A DNA stretch of 64,000 bases from Ferdinandcohnia salidurans (GTDB lineage Bacteria > Bacillota > Bacilli > Bacillales > Bacillaceae_L), in assembly GCF_042680725.1 (NCBI RefSeq), contig NZ_JBHUEK010000025.1:558001-622000 (forward strand). Direction: 5' to 3'. This document shows, piece after piece, positions 50,922 through 59,911 of the stretch. Within the stretch, counting starts at the first letter, position 1, and the number at the start of each line of letters is the position of its first letter. The notes under the pieces were generated by a model. That model saw only the letters and a program-made list of their open reading frames with translations. It was not told the DNA's origin and did not search any database. Position numbers and translations under genes: made by a program.

Positions 50922-52513
50922 TTCAACCGCTCCCTTACTTGAGGAATAGTAACCGGCAATTTCCCTGTTACCTGTTCACGTCCATAAATGGCTTTTGCCG
51001 CCATATTCAAAGCTGGGTAAGGAAATTCATATGTGCAAAGGTAAGCTTGAATCTCTGGTAAGTATGCCAAATCATACGGACTTCTTGTCGCAATGACGAC
51101 GACCGGTACCCCCGTATCTGACAATGCCTCCACTAGCTTTGTTTGTGCGTCACCTTCTTGAACAGTCAGGGTTCCCACAATAACCGCTTCAAATTGTTGA
51201 GCTTTTGCGGCTACTCTTTGGATTTCTTCATCTGTTGCCGGGTTTGATAGTTCAACTATTTCCGCAGTATCATCAATCTCTTTGATTGTTTCACCAAGAT
51301 ACATCGAGGAATAGCGTCTATCCTCAACCTGCATCGTATATTTATTTTCTGAGTAAACCACTAGCACACGTTTATTCTTTAATGGCAAAATACCATTGTT
51401 TTTTACAATCGTTATGCCTTGCTTATAAATGTCATGCGCAAGCTGTTGATGCTCTTTCCCGCCAACAAAGGACGGTACCTCGTCTGAGCCGATTTCTTCC
51501 CAACTACAATACTTTTCTTTTAATCTCGTTACTCTTGCTACTGCTTCTTCAATCTGGGCTTTATCGATTTCTCCAGATTCCACTGCAGCGTAAATTGCAT
51601 CAATCGTTTCCTTTTGAAGATGGTGAAGATGAGAAACCATAATGAGGTCAACACCTGCTTTTATCGCTTCTACCCCACCTTTTGCGGTGCCAATGGTATT
51701 AGCAATTGCATTCATTTCCATACAATCTGTTGTTACTACTCCATCAAAGCCAAGCTTTTCTCGTAAGAGGCCTGTGATGACTTTACGCGACAATGTCGCA
51801 GGGACACCTGGGGTATCTTCAATTGCTGGAAAATAGACATGGGCCGACATAACCGTATCCGCACCAGCCTCTATGCTATCAACAAAAGGTTTTAACTCAA
51901 TTTGCTCCAAACGTTCAATGTTATGTGTAATCACAGGTAGGTCTAAGTGGGAATCGACATTTGTATCTCCATGACCTGGGAAATGTTTTAACGTTGTGAT
52001 GACGCCAGCTTCCTGCATCCCCTTCATTGCCATTCTTCCAAACTCGGAAACTTTTTCGGCTGACTCACCAAAGGACCTTACGCCAATGACTGGATTTTCA
52101 GGGTTATTGTTCACATCCATTACTGGTGCTAGATTCCAGTTGATCCCAAGTGCCTTGAGCTCTTTACCTGTCGCAACACCTCCCTCATAGGCGTTGTCTG
52201 GATTGCCTGTGGCACCTAAAAGCATGGCCCCAGGAAATATTGTGGTACCTTCTCCTAGTCTACGAACAACCCCATTTTCTTGATCAATACAGATTAAGAG
52301 TGGGTGCTCATGCCCAGCATCCTTCGCCACATGTTGAAGCTCCGTAGTTAACGAAAGAATTTCCTCTGGTGTGCCAATATTTCGGCCAAAGAGAATGACT
52401 CCACCGACATGATGCTCGCGAATCAACTCTTTTATTTCATCGGAGGCTGTTATTCCTTTAAAGCCCACAACCATTAGTTGGCCGATTTTTCTTCTTAATT
52501 CTGCTTGATTCAT
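50918..52513 (-). CDS. nagZ: Beta-N-acetylglucosaminidase NagZ (GH3)
   Basis: 531 residues. KIGQLMVVGF, HVGGVILFGRNIGTPEE, IDQENGVVRRLGEG, KHFPGHGDTNVDSHLDLP (the His of the His/Asp dyad) and VVTTDCMEMNAI (catalytic Asp) appear in GH3 order, followed by a C-terminal domain as in B. subtilis NagZ. It removes GlcNAc from muropeptides. No signal peptide is visible, so it acts in the cytoplasm or leaves by another way. Start 52513 with GGAGGTGA is preferred to 52528. Confidence 0.92.
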   Translation of the reverse strand: MNQAELRRKIGQLMVVGFKGITASDEIKELIREHHVGGVILFGRNIGTPEEILSLTTELQHVAKDAGHEHPLLICIDQENGVVRRLGEGTTIFPGAMLLGATGNPDNAYEGGVATGKELKALGINWNLAPVMDVNNNPENPVIGVRSFGESAEKVSEFGRMAMKGMQEAGVITTLKHFPGHGDTNVDSHLDLPVITHNIERLEQIELKPFVDSIEAGADTVMSAHVYFPAIEDTPGVPATLSRKVITGLLREKLGFDGVVTTDCMEMNAIANTIGTAKGGVEAIKAGVDLIMVSHLHHLQKETIDAIYAAVESGEIDKAQIEEAVARVTRLKEKYCSWEEIGSDEVPSFVGGKEHQQLAHDIYKQGITIVKNNGILPLKNKRVLVVYSENKYTMQVEDRRYSSMYLGETIKEIDDTAEIVELSNPATDEEIQRVAAKAQQFEAVIVGTLTVQEGDAQTKLVEALSDTGVPVVVIATRSPYDLAYLPEIQAYLCTYEFPYPALNMAAKAIYGREQVTGKLPVTIPQVRERLK

Positions 52514-52530
52514 AAGGCTCACCTCCACAT

Positions 52531-53247
52531 CTATAATTCAAAGCCAGGTATATTTGACCCTTTTCGAACATTAGCGCCAACCGGAAACTTAAGAGTTTGG
52601 GCGTACGTCGTACGGTTTAAGCATCCTCTCATTGTTCCAAGCGCTTTATAATAGTCGTAATACCTGAAATCAGTAGAATTCATAATAAACCAGTATTGTG
52701 ATAACGCCTCTAAATACGTGTCAAATTCGTCTGTTACATCTACATAAATATCCGGAACATACCCTTCCATGTCCTCCCAATTCTCACTATGAAGCATTCT
52801 TCGAAGCGAGTGAGGTGGAAGCCCATCTATATCAAAGCCAGGCAATGCTGCCTTTAGCCAAGCCGCCTGAACAAGTCGTGGACAAAGGGCATGATCAGGA
52901 TGCATACTTTTTTCCCAATGGGTAATAACCAGCGTTGGTTTTAGTCTTCTAAAAATCGTGGCAAGTTCGGTTACTGTTTCCTCATCCTCTTTCAGTTCCG
53001 CATCCTTATAAGATAGAGTAATGCTTTTTGCACCCAATATTTCAGCAGCTTTTTCGGCTTCGTTTATTTTTTGAATGCGGTACTCCTCTACACTTAGATG
53101 GGGCGGTGTGCCTTTTTCTCCTGCTGTTAAGTGAAGAAAGGTAACCTCATGTCCTGCTTTTGCATATTTATGGGCGATGGCTCCTGCTTGAATTTCTCCG
53201 TCTCCACAGTGAGCGCCAACAATCATTAAATGGATTTTATCAGACAC
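52531..53247 (-). CDS. PIG-L family deacetylase homologue with altered active site
   Basis: 238 residues. The usual AHPDD motif is AHCGDGE near residue 12: the zinc-binding His and second Asp are kept, but the catalytic Asp is Gly. THWEKSMHPDHALCPRLVQAAW near 100 provides the third metal ligand (HPDH). PIG-L proteins de-N-acetylate GlcNAc conjugates (MshB, BshB1). Whether this protein is still a hydrolase is uncertain. GTG start at 53247 behind GGGGGT, directly after the upstream gene stop. Confidence 0.83.
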   Translation of the reverse strand: MSDKIHLMIVGAHCGDGEIQAGAIAHKYAKAGHEVTFLHLTAGEKGTPPHLSVEEYRIQKINEAEKAAEILGAKSITLSYKDAELKEDEETVTELATIFRRLKPTLVITHWEKSMHPDHALCPRLVQAAWLKAALPGFDIDGLPPHSLRRMLHSENWEDMEGYVPDIYVDVTDEFDTYLEALSQYWFIMNSTDFRYYDYYKALGTMRGCLNRTTYAQTLKFPVGANVRKGSNIPGFEL

Positions 53248-53251
53248 CTCA

Positions 53252-54307
53252 TTACCCCCTCGGAAAATGTGCTGCAATCAAATTATGTAACCTCGGCCTT
53301 AGCCTCAGAATCGGATCCTTCCTTCCAAAATGAACACGATTTGTCAGCAGGATGACATGTAACTGGATATCTGGATCAAACCAGATGCTTGTTCCTGTAA
53401 ACCCAGTGTGACCGTAGGCGGAACTAGAAAATAGGTCGCCGCAGCTCGAGAACACAGGGCTTTTCAAGATCCAGCCTAACCCTCTATATTCATTGCTGTA
53501 AGGGGAGAAATTTTGCTTTGTGATGTTGATTGACTGCTCTGATAGAATTCGTTTCCCTCGAAAGACCCCATTATTTTCAATCATGGAAGCATAGTTTGCG
53601 AGATCAGATATGGTGGAAAACAAACCCGCATGACCACTTACGCCACCCATGCTTTCCGTGTTGTCATCATGAACAATCCCATGCTTATAATCTTGTAAAG
53701 TTTCACTGTATTCCGTTGCTGCAAATCTTTCTCTCTCAACGTTTGGAAGAAAGCTAGTTTCGCTCATCTCCAATTTTTCAAATAACGCTCGATGTACAAA
53801 GCTCTGAAAGTCCTCTTCTGTTACTTTTTCAATAATCTTATAGAGAAGGATGAAACCTAAGTCACTATAGATGACTTTCTCACCCTTATTCGCAACTAAT
53901 TTTTCGTCAAAAATTCGTTCAATAATCTGCTCTGTATTTAAAGACTCTTTAAAATACTCCCGATGTGCCGGTAAACCAGAACAGTGTGTGAGTAAATCTT
54001 TAAGTGTAATATTCGATTTTCCGTGTCGTGCAAACTCCGGTAGAAAAAAGGAAACCTTGTCATCAAGGTGCAGTTTCCCTGCCTCTACAAGTAATAAAAT
54101 AGAGGGCAGGGTGGCAACCACCTTTGTCAAAGAAGCAAGATCAAAAATGGTTGTAAGCTTCATCGGTTCCTTTTTCGGATAAACGACTCGATATCCAATT
54201 GCCTCTTTTAGAATCGTTTGCTTTTGAAATGAAATGTGAATGACAGCACCTGGGATATGCTGTTGGTCAATTTCCTGCTGTAGGAAAGCTAATACCATCT
54301 CCCTCAT
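53252..54307 (-). CDS. Serine beta-lactamase-family hydrolase (AmiE/YbbE-like)
   Basis: 351 residues. DLASLTKVVATLP near 57 (S-x-x-K), IYSDLGF near 147 (Y-x-D/N), and YGHTGFTG near 300 (H-T-G in place of K-T-G) are the class C beta-lactamase/esterase triads. In B. subtilis the equivalent position in the MurNAc operon is held by amiE (ybbE), a homologous protein thought to act on MurNAc-L-Ala. No signal peptide seen. Start at 54307, with GGGAAGTGA upstream. Confidence 0.85.
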   Translation of the reverse strand: MREMVLAFLQQEIDQQHIPGAVIHISFQKQTILKEAIGYRVVYPKKEPMKLTTIFDLASLTKVVATLPSILLLVEAGKLHLDDKVSFFLPEFARHGKSNITLKDLLTHCSGLPAHREYFKESLNTEQIIERIFDEKLVANKGEKVIYSDLGFILLYKIIEKVTEEDFQSFVHRALFEKLEMSETSFLPNVERERFAATEYSETLQDYKHGIVHDDNTESMGGVSGHAGLFSTISDLANYASMIENNGVFRGKRILSEQSINITKQNFSPYSNEYRGLGWILKSPVFSSCGDLFSSSAYGHTGFTGTSIWFDPDIQLHVILLTNRVHFGRKDPILRLRPRLHNLIAAHFPRG

Positions 54308-54313
54308 CTCAAG

Positions 54314-55237
54314 TCACTTCCCTTCGTTCGCAAACTCAATCGCCTTTCTTGTAAATCCATTGGCCCTATCAATTACTTCATTAGCCTTTTCCAACGAAAC
54401 CCCAGCTAATGCCATCACAATTGCTGGTTTTACTTTTTGATTTGTTTGATTGAGTATGACTTCGGCTTCCTGATACGTAATTCCTGTCACATCCATGACA
54501 ATTCTTCTCGCTCGCTCAATGAGCTTTAAATTGCTAGCATGAAGGTCGACCATTAAGTTTCCATATACTTTACCAAGCTTAATCATCGCGGTTGTTGACA
54601 ACATATTTAAGATCATTTTTTGAGCAGTTGCTGACTTTAATCGTGTTGACCCTGATAAAATTTCAGGTCCCACAATTACCTCAATACTATGATGCGCATA
54701 TTTACTGATTTCTGCATTCTCGTTGCAGGCCAACGAAACCGTAATGGCTCCGAGATTTTGAGCATATTTTAAGGCACCAATCACATAAGGAGTACGGCCA
54801 CTTGCCGCAATGCCTACTAAAATATCATTCTTCGTAAATCCTCTTTTTTCTAAATCCTTCGCACCACCATCAAGGTCATCCTCAGCGCCTTCAACGGCTG
54901 TAAACATCGCTGATTCGCCACCAGCCATGATGGCCTGAACCATTTCCGGAGGTGTACAAAATGTAGGAGGACATTCAGCTGCATCTAAAACGCCAAGTCT
55001 GCCACTCGTTCCGGCACCTATATAAAAAAGTCTTCCATTTTGTTTTAAAATTGCATAGATTGCCTCAATTGCTTTATCAATTTGAGGAAGAACTTTCCGA
55101 ACAGCCTTTGAAACAGTTTCATCTTCCTCATTCATCATTCCGATAATTTGGGATGTCGTAAGTTGATCGATATTTAAGGACCGTTGATTTCGTTGCTCTG
55201 TTGTTAATGATGTAATATTAACCTTCAATTTCGCCAC
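54314..55237 (-). CDS. murQ: N-acetylmuramic acid 6-phosphate etherase
   Basis: 307 residues, a SIS-domain enzyme. LTTEQRNQRSLNIDQLTT (TERRN-like) at the N-terminus, RLFYIGAGTSGRLGVLDAAECPPTFCTPPEMV near 70 (quoted: YIGAGTSGRLGVLDAAECPP) and ASGRTPYVIGAL near 146. It cleaves the lactyl ether of MurNAc-6-P to give GlcNAc-6-P. GTG start at 55237; a TTG at 55228 is possible. Feeds the central amino-sugar pathway. Confidence 0.94.
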   Translation of the reverse strand: MAKLKVNITSLTTEQRNQRSLNIDQLTTSQIIGMMNEEDETVSKAVRKVLPQIDKAIEAIYAILKQNGRLFYIGAGTSGRLGVLDAAECPPTFCTPPEMVQAIMAGGESAMFTAVEGAEDDLDGGAKDLEKRGFTKNDILVGIAASGRTPYVIGALKYAQNLGAITVSLACNENAEISKYAHHSIEVIVGPEILSGSTRLKSATAQKMILNMLSTTAMIKLGKVYGNLMVDLHASNLKLIERARRIVMDVTGITYQEAEVILNQTNQKVKPAIVMALAGVSLEKANEVIDRANGFTRKAIEFANEGK

Positions 55238-55281
55238 GCCTTTCCAACCTATCTGGTTTCTTTTTCTTTCATTAGAAAGGA

Positions 55282-56229
55282 CTAAATATGTTTACTATAT
55301 TGCTGATATTGTTTCCAAACCTTGAAATCTATCTTTTTATAAAAGTCTAGTAATCCTGTCCAATCAATAATGATGTTATCTATATGCCTTTCTCTTAGAA
55401 AAGAGATACCTGCCTCCACAATCGCTAGCCCATAGCCATTTTTTCTTTCATTCTTATCAATCCCAAGTGGCCCAACACCGCCCACTTCACCTTTGAACAA
55501 AGGCGCCCAATATACATTCGGGCCGATCATTGGTGACTTGGAATCGTTAATCCGGCAGAAGCCAATAATCCTTTTTTCTTTTCGAAATACAACAAATTCC
55601 CTTCCCGTTCCACCGTTATAAAAATATTGTTTTGCTTCATATTCCCATCTTCCTGGGAAACAACGGTGTAGGAAAGTTAGAAGTTCATCTTTATTTTCTG
55701 CTAGGGACACATCGATATCAATAGGTTTACGAAACCCAAATTGTTCATCTGGTGTAAAGGTCCTATTCAAGTCCGAGACAATCCCAGAAGCTTGGTAGCC
55801 CCTTTTTTCAAACCATTTTTTTGTATTCTCAAATCTGAGTGGAACTCCAGGAAAATAATGTGCGGGGTCACACCCAAGGTAAATTGTTTTACAGCCTTGT
55901 TTTTGTAGCGCTTTTTCAGCATTCTCTACTAAAACGCTTCCAATTCCTTTTTCACGAAACGTTGAGTCAACAAGCAACACTTGAATCCACCCGACATCTT
56001 GATTAAGAAGTGTCTCCTTTTTATCCTGGATACATTTTGTGATAACAAAACCAATGAGTTTATTCTGTTCGTTTACTGCAAGATACGAACCTGATTGAAG
56101 TATATGAGGATCTTGAATACTATTTTGATTAAAAAGCTCTTCCCTCATCGGAAAATCAGAACCTAACTCACGATTCCAAAGATTGACGATTTGTGTTTCC
56201 CATTGCTCATCCAACTGTATATATTTCAT
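55282..56229 (-). CDS. Second tandem-GNAT acetyltransferase in the MurNAc cluster
   Basis: 315 residues, same two-domain layout as the gene at 43874: VDSTFREKGIGSVLVENAEKAL near 88 and GIDKNERKNGYGLAIVEAG near 265 are the two acetyl-CoA sites. Sequence similarity between the two proteins is modest, so they are old paralogues or independent recruits. A TATAAT -10 lies just upstream (56276-56281, minus strand), so it may head a separate transcript running into murQ. Confidence 0.82.
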   Translation of the reverse strand: MKYIQLDEQWETQIVNLWNRELGSDFPMREELFNQNSIQDPHILQSGSYLAVNEQNKLIGFVITKCIQDKKETLLNQDVGWIQVLLVDSTFREKGIGSVLVENAEKALQKQGCKTIYLGCDPAHYFPGVPLRFENTKKWFEKRGYQASGIVSDLNRTFTPDEQFGFRKPIDIDVSLAENKDELLTFLHRCFPGRWEYEAKQYFYNGGTGREFVVFRKEKRIIGFCRINDSKSPMIGPNVYWAPLFKGEVGGVGPLGIDKNERKNGYGLAIVEAGISFLRERHIDNIIIDWTGLLDFYKKIDFKVWKQYQQYSKHI

Positions 56230-56328
56230 TACGGTTCCCCCGTCAGTCGCGTTACTATTTTTTCCATTTGAACATATTATAGCAAATATTTTAAATTTTT
56301 AAAATAAAAATTCAAATAAAATATCAAA

Positions 56329-57303
56329 CTATTGTACTATTGTTTCATTTATTTTTTCTACAAATCTCGTATCGGGTTTGCCTCCCGCAAGATAAATTGC
56401 AGCAGCCACTGCGCCACCTACAGGTTCAGTAGGAGGTTTGACTAGTGTGACTGGGAGTTGAATATGTTTCAAAAGCCCTTCAATAATAGGGACAAACAAG
56501 TCACTCCGTGTAAATAAGCCACCTACAAGCACCACTGGAACTTCCCTTTCATTCGATGGAAAAAGCTGATTGTACAAATGATGGATTGAACTTGCAATTT
56601 TAGCTCCCGATTCTCGGATTAGTTCCTTTGCCACTTCATCATTCTGATCAGCAGCCTCTGTAACGTACTTACTTAATGGCGCAATTATCTCGCGTGGATG
56701 CTTAGCCCCATATACTACTGAAATTAAATCTGAAGGATCAGTTATATGAAAATGCTGGACGATCATTTCCGTTAATACCGTCTTAGGACCTCGATTGTCG
56801 TAGGACTTAAAAATGGAATGTAATGCCTCCCTGCCTAGTTCGTAGCTACTGCCTTCATCATCAATTAAATACCCCCAACCACCAACACGTTTTCGCTCAC
56901 CTTTATCGTTCACTCCGAAAGTGATTGAGCCAGTTCCGCAAATCTGGACAATTCCCGGCGCCCCGAGTGTTCCAGAATACAGAGCATTCACCCCGTCATT
57001 GTCAATGATGACCCTTGCCTGTGATGGGACGAGTTTTACTAGAATACCCTCCATAATCTTCTTTGCCTCAGGGCGGTCAACACCTGCTATCCCAGCAAAG
57101 ATCGTATGAAGATTTTCAAATGCTTCTTTATGTTGACTTTTTAAGGAAGAAAACAAGGTCTCTAACTCTTTTTCAATGCTTTGATGGTCAGCCCCATTTT
57201 GATTGGTCGCCCCAACCAATGCCTCTGCAAAGACATTCCCAAATTCATCGGCAATAACCCCTTTTGTTTTCGTCCCGCCTCCATCAATCCCCATAACATA
57301 CAT
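56329..57303 (-). CDS. BadF/BadG/BcrA-type N-acetylmuramate/N-acetylglucosamine kinase
   Basis: 324 residues of the ASKHA fold. VMGIDGGGTKTKGVIADE (phosphate 1), FAGIAGVDRPEAKK near 70, IQICGTGSITFGV near 121, VGGWGYLIDDEGSSYELGREAL near 140 and LVGGLFTRSDLF near 263 are the sugar-kinase motifs. Family members include MurK (MurNAc/GlcNAc kinase) of Clostridium. First gene of the recycling cluster, with its own promoter and a palindrome upstream. MurNAc kinase activity would be needed because an ABC importer does not phosphorylate its cargo. Confidence 0.88.
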   Translation of the reverse strand: MYVMGIDGGGTKTKGVIADEFGNVFAEALVGATNQNGADHQSIEKELETLFSSLKSQHKEAFENLHTIFAGIAGVDRPEAKKIMEGILVKLVPSQARVIIDNDGVNALYSGTLGAPGIVQICGTGSITFGVNDKGERKRVGGWGYLIDDEGSSYELGREALHSIFKSYDNRGPKTVLTEMIVQHFHITDPSDLISVVYGAKHPREIIAPLSKYVTEAADQNDEVAKELIRESGAKIASSIHHLYNQLFPSNEREVPVVLVGGLFTRSDLFVPIIEGLLKHIQLPVTLVKPPTEPVGGAVAAAIYLAGGKPDTRFVEKINETIVQ

Positions 57304-57341
57304 GATTCATATCCCCCAATTTTCAATTGGTCGTTACTTTT

Positions 57342-57369
57342 ATTATACGTATTAGAAATTATATTTCAA
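57342..57369 (-). promoter_or_regulatory. Promoter and overlapping palindrome of the MurNAc cluster
   Basis: On the minus strand TTGAAA (57369-57364), 16-bp spacer, TATAAT (57347-57342). GAAAT-N3-ATTTC (57355-57367) is a perfect dyad overlapping the -35; RpiR-type regulators often use GAAA/TTTC sites, so MurR is a candidate. Confidence 0.68.
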
Positions 57370-57408
57370 TATATATTATGTTTAATTAAAATATTATTTT
57401 AACGACAA

Positions 57409-57436
57409 AAACTGCCACCCATTTTTGGATAGCAGT
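57409..57436 (-). terminator. Terminator after the SpoIID/LytB gene
   Basis: AACTGC and GCAGTT arms around the end of the gene, followed by a T-rich stretch on the minus strand. Confidence 0.65.
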
Positions 57437-57446
57437 TCCATGCATT

Positions 57447-59219
57447 TTATTCTTGAGTTAATACAGATGTATTCTGGAGAGACATGTTTGGATAATAAGA
57501 AGTCAGGATTCTATCAAACTCATATCCTAATGTAGTTCCAAGATAGTATGCACCGTATTGACTCATACCAACACCATGTCCATTTCCGCCTCCATAAAAT
57601 GTTACACCCTTTTCTTCATCGATTTCAAAACCAAAGAATGCTGATGGAAGGATTGTGTAGTTGTCAAGTGTGCCCGTGTAATCTGAGCTACCAGCAACAG
57701 CACGGTGCAACACAACCGTTTCACCTTTTGTAAAAGCATTAGATGGTCTAATTGTGAAACGAATATTGTACTCTTTTATGATTTTGTACGTTCCTGTCGT
57801 ACCTTCGATGACAAGCTCCATGATGTTCCCGCCATCGCCACGTTTCGCAACGTACATATCAACAAATTCCCCAATTCCTTCTGCAGGAATCGGCTGGCTT
57901 ACAAACTCTCCTGCTTCATTTTGAGTTAACACAAACTTAGGGTCTGCTGCTTGTCTATTCACAATGTTAGCGTTGATTGTATTCTCTAGCTCTTCCTTAG
58001 ATAGACTCGTCTTCCATCTAAACCAAGGTGAATTTCCATCATACCCCGTATGAGATAATGTTTTATAGAATGCAAGAATTTCTTCTTCACTTTGCGTGTC
58101 AATTTCTAGCATTTTACTAGAATCATTTGGATCAAATGTATGACTTTGTGCGATTAGGTAAGGTAGAACCTTACTTGGGAATGTACCGTCAGCTTCAGCC
58201 CATACCTGATGTTTAGACGCACCATATCCCCCTGAGGTTGAATAATATCGTGCATCTACTAAACTACCATCTTCACCTAACATAATAACTCCCGCTGTTT
58301 CATTCACAGCCTGTGTGGTTGCAGCATTCTCAGGTGTATTGTTATACACCTGACTCATGACACTGTCTAATACAAAGAATCCATCTTTTGCAAAACGGTC
58401 ACTTAAGTAGTCGCCTAACGCGTAGGTTCTAGCCGCTACTGCCTGTGCCTTTAGTGCATTTACGCCAAAATATGCAGGCATTTCACTCGGAACCACTTGA
58501 TATAAATATTGCTCAAAATCAACTTCATTGATTAAATTCAATTTATCCCCTGATTGTGATGTCGTTATTTCAAAGAACCCACGGTAGGACGGGTCTCCAC
58601 TTGCTCGTGTAATATTTTCAACTTTAATTTTACTTCCCTCTTCAGTAAAAGCATAAAGTCTGTTCGGAGTTGTATATAATACCTCTCCAGTCGCATTCGT
58701 TAATGTGATTTCGTTTTCAGAAGGTCTGAAGGTTACTATCTCATTTGCCGGAATTGTGAATGCTTCACCTGCCACTTTATCGACAATTTCTAGTCCCGCT
58801 TTAGAACTTAACACGATTGTATCGTGGTCAACAGATGCGAACCCTGATGTCATAATCCCAACCCTCATTGTTTCAATTGGAGTCGGTCTATCGATAAAAA
58901 TTTTCGTAATTTCATTTTTGTGATTCACTCGAACGGTTACATTTTCCGCACCAACTCTTACATCCGCAAGGGCTTTTTGGTACACTCTGTTTTCCCCTTT
59001 TAGAGTAACATCATAATTTTTCGCAAGCTTAAAGGTACCCTGAAGCTCTAGTTCTAAGGTTCCATTATCATTATCCTTCGCCATAATTTTTTCTGTGTAA
59101 TCTTTCCATGATCTTTCTTCTTCAGCTGCTGAAGCTTGTCCAACCTGTGAAAAAAGACTTGTTACAAGAACAATCATGACCATAACTCCTAAAAACTTAC
59201 GTGCCTTTCTAATCAGCAT
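57447..59219 (-). CDS. SpoIID/LytB domain protein, secreted
   Basis: 590 residues. Signal peptide (FLGVMVMIVLVTSLFSQVGQASA), a unique region of about 220 residues with little recognisable structure, then a SpoIID/LytB domain: VVPSEMPAYFGVNALKAQAVAARTYALG near 245 (quoted: VPSEMPAYFGVNALKAQAVA) and GGNGHGVGMSQYGAYYLG near 555. SpoIID-family members are lytic transglycosylases or amidase enhancers. Thus it could produce the anhydroMurNAc that AnmK consumes (inference). Start 59219 has GGGGA seven bases upstream. Confidence 0.86.
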   Translation of the reverse strand: MLIRKARKFLGVMVMIVLVTSLFSQVGQASAAEEERSWKDYTEKIMAKDNDNGTLELELQGTFKLAKNYDVTLKGENRVYQKALADVRVGAENVTVRVNHKNEITKIFIDRPTPIETMRVGIMTSGFASVDHDTIVLSSKAGLEIVDKVAGEAFTIPANEIVTFRPSENEITLTNATGEVLYTTPNRLYAFTEEGSKIKVENITRASGDPSYRGFFEITTSQSGDKLNLINEVDFEQYLYQVVPSEMPAYFGVNALKAQAVAARTYALGDYLSDRFAKDGFFVLDSVMSQVYNNTPENAATTQAVNETAGVIMLGEDGSLVDARYYSTSGGYGASKHQVWAEADGTFPSKVLPYLIAQSHTFDPNDSSKMLEIDTQSEEEILAFYKTLSHTGYDGNSPWFRWKTSLSKEELENTINANIVNRQAADPKFVLTQNEAGEFVSQPIPAEGIGEFVDMYVAKRGDGGNIMELVIEGTTGTYKIIKEYNIRFTIRPSNAFTKGETVVLHRAVAGSSDYTGTLDNYTILPSAFFGFEIDEEKGVTFYGGGNGHGVGMSQYGAYYLGTTLGYEFDRILTSYYPNMSLQNTSVLTQE

Positions 59220-59398
59220 AATAGTTCCCCACTCCCCATTTGTTTTTATAACTAGCAAGATTTCCCTAAGCGCGCAATCAGAAAAAGCTTGCTATTTTAC
59301 CTATGTTCTCTATTTCTTGAAGAATATGAAATTTACCTTCAGACCTTTGTACTATTTTATAAAATTTAATTTCAATCCTCTTTTTGGCGCAAATAAAA

Positions 59399-59418
59399 AA
59401 AGGCCTATGCTGGCCTTT
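59399..59418 (-). terminator. Terminator after the duplicated-domain gene
   Basis: AAAGGCC-TATGCT-GGCCTTT stem with a T run on the minus strand. Confidence 0.85.
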
Positions 59419-59434
59419 ATCTAAAAATTAAAGT

Positions 59435-59911
59435 TTATTTACTATTTTCTCCTTGGTCCACTACCTTATCATGAATCTCTGCCTCAATGGCCTCAAGTTG
59501 CTTTTCTTCGAGCTTTTGTTGCGGTTGTGGGTGAAACCACTGAATTTCTCCCTCGTGTACAAATCCTTTGAATTCCTCGCCTTGTACCTGAAGGATGAAT
59601 TGCTTACGTTCATACGTACGATCCTCAAACGCTTGCGTTATTTCAAAGTCTTTAATCTCACTAGTAATTCCATGTTCCTTCATCGAATCGTAGATAGCAG
59701 CTTCGATTGCTTCTACCTTTTCCTCACCAATCATTTGTTTTGGATGCGGGTGAAGCCATTGAATCTCATCCTCATAAAAGTGACCCTTGAACTCATCACC
59801 TTGAATGTTAAAAGTGAATGCATGTCTTTGATGATGAACATGATCCTCAAAAAGTGGTTCGACCTCGAAGTCTTCTATTACAGGTTGTTCCTCATTGTTC
59901 TCCTTGGACAT
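59435..59911 (-). CDS. Hypothetical protein with an internal duplication
   Basis: 158 residues made of two similar units of about 65. Unit 1 has FEDHVHHQRHAFTFNIQGDEFKG and EIQWLHPHPKQ; unit 2 has FEDRTYERKQFILQVQGEEFKG and EIQWFHPQPQQ (parts of these are quoted). Each ends in a helix IEAAIYDSMKEHG or IEAEIHDKVVDQG. It is acidic, with no membrane segment or signal. The core faintly recalls YheE/DUF5342, without certainty. MSKENN at 59911 has GAGGGGG upstream. Confidence 0.7.
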   Translation of the reverse strand: MSKENNEEQPVIEDFEVEPLFEDHVHHQRHAFTFNIQGDEFKGHFYEDEIQWLHPHPKQMIGEEKVEAIEAAIYDSMKEHGITSEIKDFEITQAFEDRTYERKQFILQVQGEEFKGFVHEGEIQWFHPQPQQKLEEKQLEAIEAEIHDKVVDQGENSK

